45,196 nt of DNA. Source: CAYVFC01 sp964450715 (GTDB lineage Bacteria > Myxococcota_A > Polyangia > Polyangiales > JAFGIB01). The stretch lies in assembly GCA_964450715.1 (NCBI GenBank), contig CAYVFC010000058.1, positions 1 to 45,196 of the forward strand, read 5' to 3'. This document shows, in pieces, positions 40,327-45,196 of the stretch. The stretch's first letter is position 1. Every line of letters starts with the position of its first letter. The notes below the pieces were generated by a model. The model was not told the origin of the DNA, did no database searches, and saw only the letters and a list, made by a program, of their open reading frames with translations. Both the position numbers and the translations under genes were made by a program.

Positions 40327-42867
40327 ATGACCAAGGCGAGCTACGGACTCCTGTGCGTCGTTTTGGCGCTCTGTGTCGCGTCTCCGGCCGCGCTGGCCTG
40401 GAGCGAGACGCCGGCCTGCGCGCTATACGCGACCCACGCCCCTACGGGCGGGGGAGCCGGGTCGTACGGGGCTCTGTTCGCCGAGCCAGGCTGCCGACGG
40501 ATTCGTCCCGAGCCGTGGACCGAGCCGCTCAGCCTGGCCGAGGCGCGCGAGGCCGGGAAGCTGGCCCTGCAGCTGGCCTCGAGCGACAGGGACCAGGCCG
40601 CTCGGGCGGTGCTGTTGCTGCGGCTGGTGCAGAACGCGGCTCCGGCCGTCCGGGACCACGCGGCGCTGGCGCAGGGCGAGGCCCTGCTCGGGCTCGATCA
40701 GCCGGAACAGGCCTGTAGCCATTACGAGGTGGCTGCAGGCAGTCCCAACCGCGACGTGGCCGCCCTGGGGCGGGTCGGTCGGGTAATCTGCCTCTTGCGG
40801 TCGGGCGACCGGCAGGGGGAGACGGCCTTTCGGATGCTGGTCAACCGCTATCCATCGTTGCCGCAGGCCCCCGATCTACGTTACGAGCTCGGCCGGGCGC
40901 GCGAGGGATGGGGAAACCGCTGGGGAGCGCTGGTGCTGTACCGGAGCATCGACCTGATGCACCCCGGAAGCGCCGCGGCCGCCAAGGCGCGACAGCGCAT
41001 GAAGGAGCTGGCGCTGCAGGGGGCGCGGCCGAGCGCGCACACCTGGGAGGAGCGGGTGGAGCGGGCCGAGCGGCTGCTGCGGACGGGGCCCCTGGCGCTG
41101 ATGCGGCAGGCGGTCGGGGAGCTGCTGGAAGCGCGCGGCCTTCCGGCGGAGCTACGCGCGCGCGCGCACCTGATGGCGGCCAGCATGGCGAAAAAGGAGG
41201 CGCGCTGGAAAAAGGCGCGGCAAGAGGTGATCCGGGCGCGTGCCCAGTGGGCGGCGATCGACGCCGGCAATCTGATCCCTCCCCCTGCTCCGGACAAGGA
41301 TATCTCGGATAGCGAAAAGCTCCGCAGGCAGGGACTGAACCGGATCAAGGACATTGCCCGCGGCCGTCCCATCAAACGGCTACGCAACCAGCAGCTGCTG
41401 GCCATCCTAGCTCTGTCCGTCCAGTACGGTCTGAGCGAGCCGGCGGACGAGGCCCTGGCAGCGCTGCGCTCTCGCAAGGGATTGACGGCCGGGAAGCGCT
41501 TCGACCTGGCCATGAGGATGGCCGGGTTGGCCTCCGACCGACTGGTGGCCGAGCTGCTGCAGGGCCTGCTCCGCGTCCCCTCCTTTCGGGTAGCTGCCCG
41601 CTACCACCTGGCGCGGGCATTGGAGAGGCAGGGGCGCAGCGGCGAGGCGGAGGCCGAGTACCTGGAGGTGATCGAGCAGGACCGAAGCGCGACCCGCTAC
41701 TACGCCCTGTGGGCTGACCTGCGGCTGTGGGCCATGCGGGACCAGATGATGCTGAGTTGCCTGCCCCGGGAGCTGTCGGGCGATGAAGCAAGGGGCGGGG
41801 CGGCGGAGCAGCCGTCGGAGGGCTCGGGCAACGGAGGCGACGAACAAGCGGACGAGCAGACGGCCAGGACCCGAGCGCTGCAGATGGTAGACGAGCTGTG
41901 GGTGGGAGGCGTTTTCGGACCGCCGGCGGCCGGGACCGGGCTTTCGCGGGGCGACGCTAAAAGACCGGCGACGCTCGATCCGCTCTCCAGGGCCGCGCTA
42001 GCCGCCTCGTTGTTACAGCCCATCGTCGCGCGTCACGGCAAGGCCTATCCCTGGATCGTGCGGGCGCAGCAGCTCGCCGAGCTCGGCATGTTCGAGCGGG
42101 CGGCCGACGAGCTTCACGAGGCCTACCTGGCCTGGCGCGACGCTCGCGGAAGCCCTCGGCTGCGCAGCGGGCTGGAGGCGCTCTTCCGGGGGACGGCGCC
42201 GCCGCGCAGGCCAGCCAACTGGGCGCTCAGCCACGCGCGCCGGGCGCTGGGCCCGTCCGCACGTATGCAGCTGGCTCGGGTCGCCGACCTGTTGGGCGAT
42301 CCCGGGGTAGCCTTCGCGATGGGGGGGCGGAAAGAACGGGCCAGGCCCAGGGCCTACGCGGAGCAGGTCGAGGCGGCCGCCAGCGCGCAGGGGCTGGACC
42401 CCAATCTGCTCTTCGCGGTCATGCGGGTGGAGAGCATCTTCCACCGCCGCATCGTGTCGCACGCCGGCGCGGTAGGGTTGATGCAGATCATGCCGCGCAC
42501 CGGCGCTCTGATCGCGGAGAAGCTGAACAGGCGGGATTTCACCATGGTCGACCTGCTGCAGCCCGAGGTGAGCCTGGGGTTTTCCGCCTGGTACCTTCGT
42601 TCGCTACTCGATCGATTCCAGGGCAGGTTGCCGCTGGCCATCGCGGCTTATAACGGGGGACCGCATAACGTCTACCTCTGGCTGCGTTCAAGCAACCGGG
42701 ACATGCCGCTCGATAGCTTTCTGGAGCGCATTCCCCTGCGGGAGACGCACCGGTATGTGCGCCGCGTGCTCACCCATTACGCGGCCTATCGGGCGCAACA
42801 AGACCTACCCATGGTTACGCTGGATACCCGGCTTCCCCAGACCGGGCGGGATCGGGTGGGGTTCTGA
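40327..42867 (+). CDS. Soluble lytic murein transglycosylase (Slt70-like)
   Basis: An 846-residue exported enzyme that cleaves peptidoglycan between MurNAc and GlcNAc with 1,6-anhydro product formation. A signal peptide (cleavage near ALAWSE) leads to a long alpha-helical superhelical region of TPR-like pairs, as in Slt70. It carries a low-complexity insert around residues 480-510 (GGAAEQPSEGSGNGGDEQ). The C-terminal SLT domain (about 680-830) has the catalytic Glu in MRVESIFH, then GAVGLMQIMP and IAAYNGGPHNV, all family signatures. It is longer than E. coli Slt70 (about 645), because of the insert and extra helices. ATG 40327 has weak SD-like bases. Confidence 0.93.
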   Translation: MTKASYGLLCVVLALCVASPAALAWSETPACALYATHAPTGGGAGSYGALFAEPGCRRIRPEPWTEPLSLAEAREAGKLALQLASSDRDQAARAVLLLRLVQNAAPAVRDHAALAQGEALLGLDQPEQACSHYEVAAGSPNRDVAALGRVGRVICLLRSGDRQGETAFRMLVNRYPSLPQAPDLRYELGRAREGWGNRWGALVLYRSIDLMHPGSAAAAKARQRMKELALQGARPSAHTWEERVERAERLLRTGPLALMRQAVGELLEARGLPAELRARAHLMAASMAKKEARWKKARQEVIRARAQWAAIDAGNLIPPPAPDKDISDSEKLRRQGLNRIKDIARGRPIKRLRNQQLLAILALSVQYGLSEPADEALAALRSRKGLTAGKRFDLAMRMAGLASDRLVAELLQGLLRVPSFRVAARYHLARALERQGRSGEAEAEYLEVIEQDRSATRYYALWADLRLWAMRDQMMLSCLPRELSGDEARGGAAEQPSEGSGNGGDEQADEQTARTRALQMVDELWVGGVFGPPAAGTGLSRGDAKRPATLDPLSRAALAASLLQPIVARHGKAYPWIVRAQQLAELGMFERAADELHEAYLAWRDARGSPRLRSGLEALFRGTAPPRRPANWALSHARRALGPSARMQLARVADLLGDPGVAFAMGGRKERARPRAYAEQVEAAASAQGLDPNLLFAVMRVESIFHRRIVSHAGAVGLMQIMPRTGALIAEKLNRRDFTMVDLLQPEVSLGFSAWYLRSLLDRFQGRLPLAIAAYNGGPHNVYLWLRSSNRDMPLDSFLERIPLRETHRYVRRVLTHYAAYRAQQDLPMVTLDTRLPQTGRDRVGF

Positions 42868-42881
42868 CACCCCTGTTTGTT

Positions 42882-42967
42882 GTAACCCGTCGGCAAGCCG
42901 TGGCGGCTTTCGGTACTAGCGAGCGAGTGGGGTGAAGCGCCAACCATCTGGGTGTCCGACGGGTTAC
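42882..42967 (+). other. Possible structured RNA or 3' hairpin closed by a 12-bp stem
   Basis: GTAACCCGTCGG (42882-42893) is perfectly complementary to CCGACGGGTTAC (42956-42967), 62 bases apart. Inside is a short hairpin AAGCCG-TGG-CGGCTT (42895-42909). The layout resembles a closed multi-branch RNA, but no known riboswitch consensus was recognised. It might instead end slt transcription. Confidence 0.4.
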
Positions 42968-43034
42968 TGCCCCGCGGCGCGACAAATCGCCGAAATTACT
43001 GCGAATACGTTCCGGGATAGACGCGGAACTCGGA

Positions 43035-43063
43035 TTTTTCGTGTATGCCGAATTTACGAAAAA
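43035..43063. promoter_or_regulatory. Perfect 8-bp palindrome upstream of the pckG promoter
   Basis: TTTTTCGT and ACGAAAAA are separated by 13 bases and end five bases before the proposed -35. That is a good position for an activator or repressor of pckG. The regulator is unknown. Confidence 0.5.
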
Positions 43064-43067
43064 CGGG

Positions 43068-43096
43068 TTGAGCCTGGCGGCGTGTACGTCTATATA
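43068..43096 (+). promoter_or_regulatory. Putative sigma70-type promoter of pckG
   Basis: TTGAGC (43068-43073) and TATATA (43091-43096) are separated by exactly 17 bases, in an otherwise GC-rich region. Transcription would begin near 43103, leaving a leader of about 75 bases before ATG 43178. Confidence 0.6.
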
Positions 43097-43104
43097 GCCC
43101 GGTC

Positions 43105-43124
43105 CCACAAAGGTCCACAAAGGT
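43105..43124 (+). repeat. Tandem 10-base repeat in the pckG leader
   Basis: CCACAAAGGT occurs twice in direct succession. If the promoter call is right, it lies at the very 5' end of the transcript. Confidence 0.6.
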
Positions 43125-43177
43125 CGCGGCAACCGCTGGCGGCACAACCGCTCGGGAGCACGAGATAGGTGAGGAAA

Positions 43178-45040
<1,863 letters not shown>

Positions 45041-45066
45041 TATTTCCCCGTCTTCGACGCGTCACG

Positions 45067-45094
45067 CGTAGGGGCGGGCCTTGCGCCTCACCAT
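45067..45094. repeat. Degenerate third copy of the REP-like arm
   Basis: CGTAGGGGCGGGCCTTGCGC resembles the arm and its left flank at 40198-40217 (CGTAGGGGCGGGGCTTGCCC), with a few changes. The palindrome is decayed here. Confidence 0.55.
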
Positions 45095-45196
45095 TCTACT
45101 CTGCAGGCCGAATATCCCGGATAGCAGCGCGACGCCGGCCTGGCGCGGGCGGTCCGGGGCCGGTCGGCGGGGGCGTCCCGCGTGCCAACCGCCGCT

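Larger units (their letters stand above)
42868..43177. other. Intergenic region upstream of pckG
   Basis: It contains several structures listed separately: a 12-bp long-range inverted repeat (42882-42967), an 8-bp palindrome (43035-43063), a promoter (43068-43096) and a tandem repeat in the leader (43105-43124). No protein-coding gene is supported. Confidence 0.6.

Noticed and set aside
42882..42967. Known riboswitch upstream of pckG
   Set aside because: I compared it by eye with remembered TPP, cobalamin and c-di-GMP consensus features and saw none, so it is reported only as an unassigned structure.

Overview
The window is a high-GC bacterial chromosome segment with no rRNA, tRNA, CRISPR array, transposase or phage gene that I can recognise. 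The best guess for the source is a myxobacterium-like (Myxococcota / former Deltaproteobacteria) genome. The reasons are a membrane-anchored Ser/Thr protein kinase, a GTP-type PEP carboxykinase, and above all a run of lipoproteins with long Gly/Thr/Ser-rich linkers after the lipobox. The assignment is an inference; no marker gene fixes the taxon.

Layout. 0.1-8.9 kb is mostly conserved cell machinery: tsaB, lepB, a radical SAM protein, a YqaA/VTT membrane protein, a DegP/HtrA protease, the kinase, and a polytopic LPG-synthase/flippase-like protein whose start codon lies inside a tandem operator. 8.9-31.1 kb is accessory and visibly less GC-rich in parts. It holds a GNAT enzyme, a trypsin-like lipoprotein protease, a bile-acid:Na+ symporter-family transporter, a large membrane-anchored TPR protein, an MBL-fold hydrolase and thirteen predicted lipoproteins, most of unknown function. 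31.1-45.2 kb returns to conserved genes: metallophosphoesterase, methyltransferase, proS, a DUF1329-YCF48-RND transport cluster, a lytic transglycosylase and pckG.

How genes work together. 20285-23406 looks like a four-gene lipoprotein/DUF4349 operon. 24206-28439 is the most unusual locus. Two paralogous lipoproteins, each with a Cys-rich module and a shared C-terminal domain, flank a lipoprotein whose phosphohistidine domain comes before its ATP-grasp domain, the order found in glucan water dikinases. 35325-40114 encodes an exported DUF1329 protein, an Asp-box (YCF48-like) protein and an RND transporter, probably one envelope lipid or hydrophobic-compound transport system. pckG has a recognisable sigma70-type promoter with a palindrome just upstream.

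Limits: all family calls come from reading motifs by eye. Start codons were chosen from Shine-Dalgarno (SD) sequences, signal peptides and family length, and several remain ambiguous, as noted.
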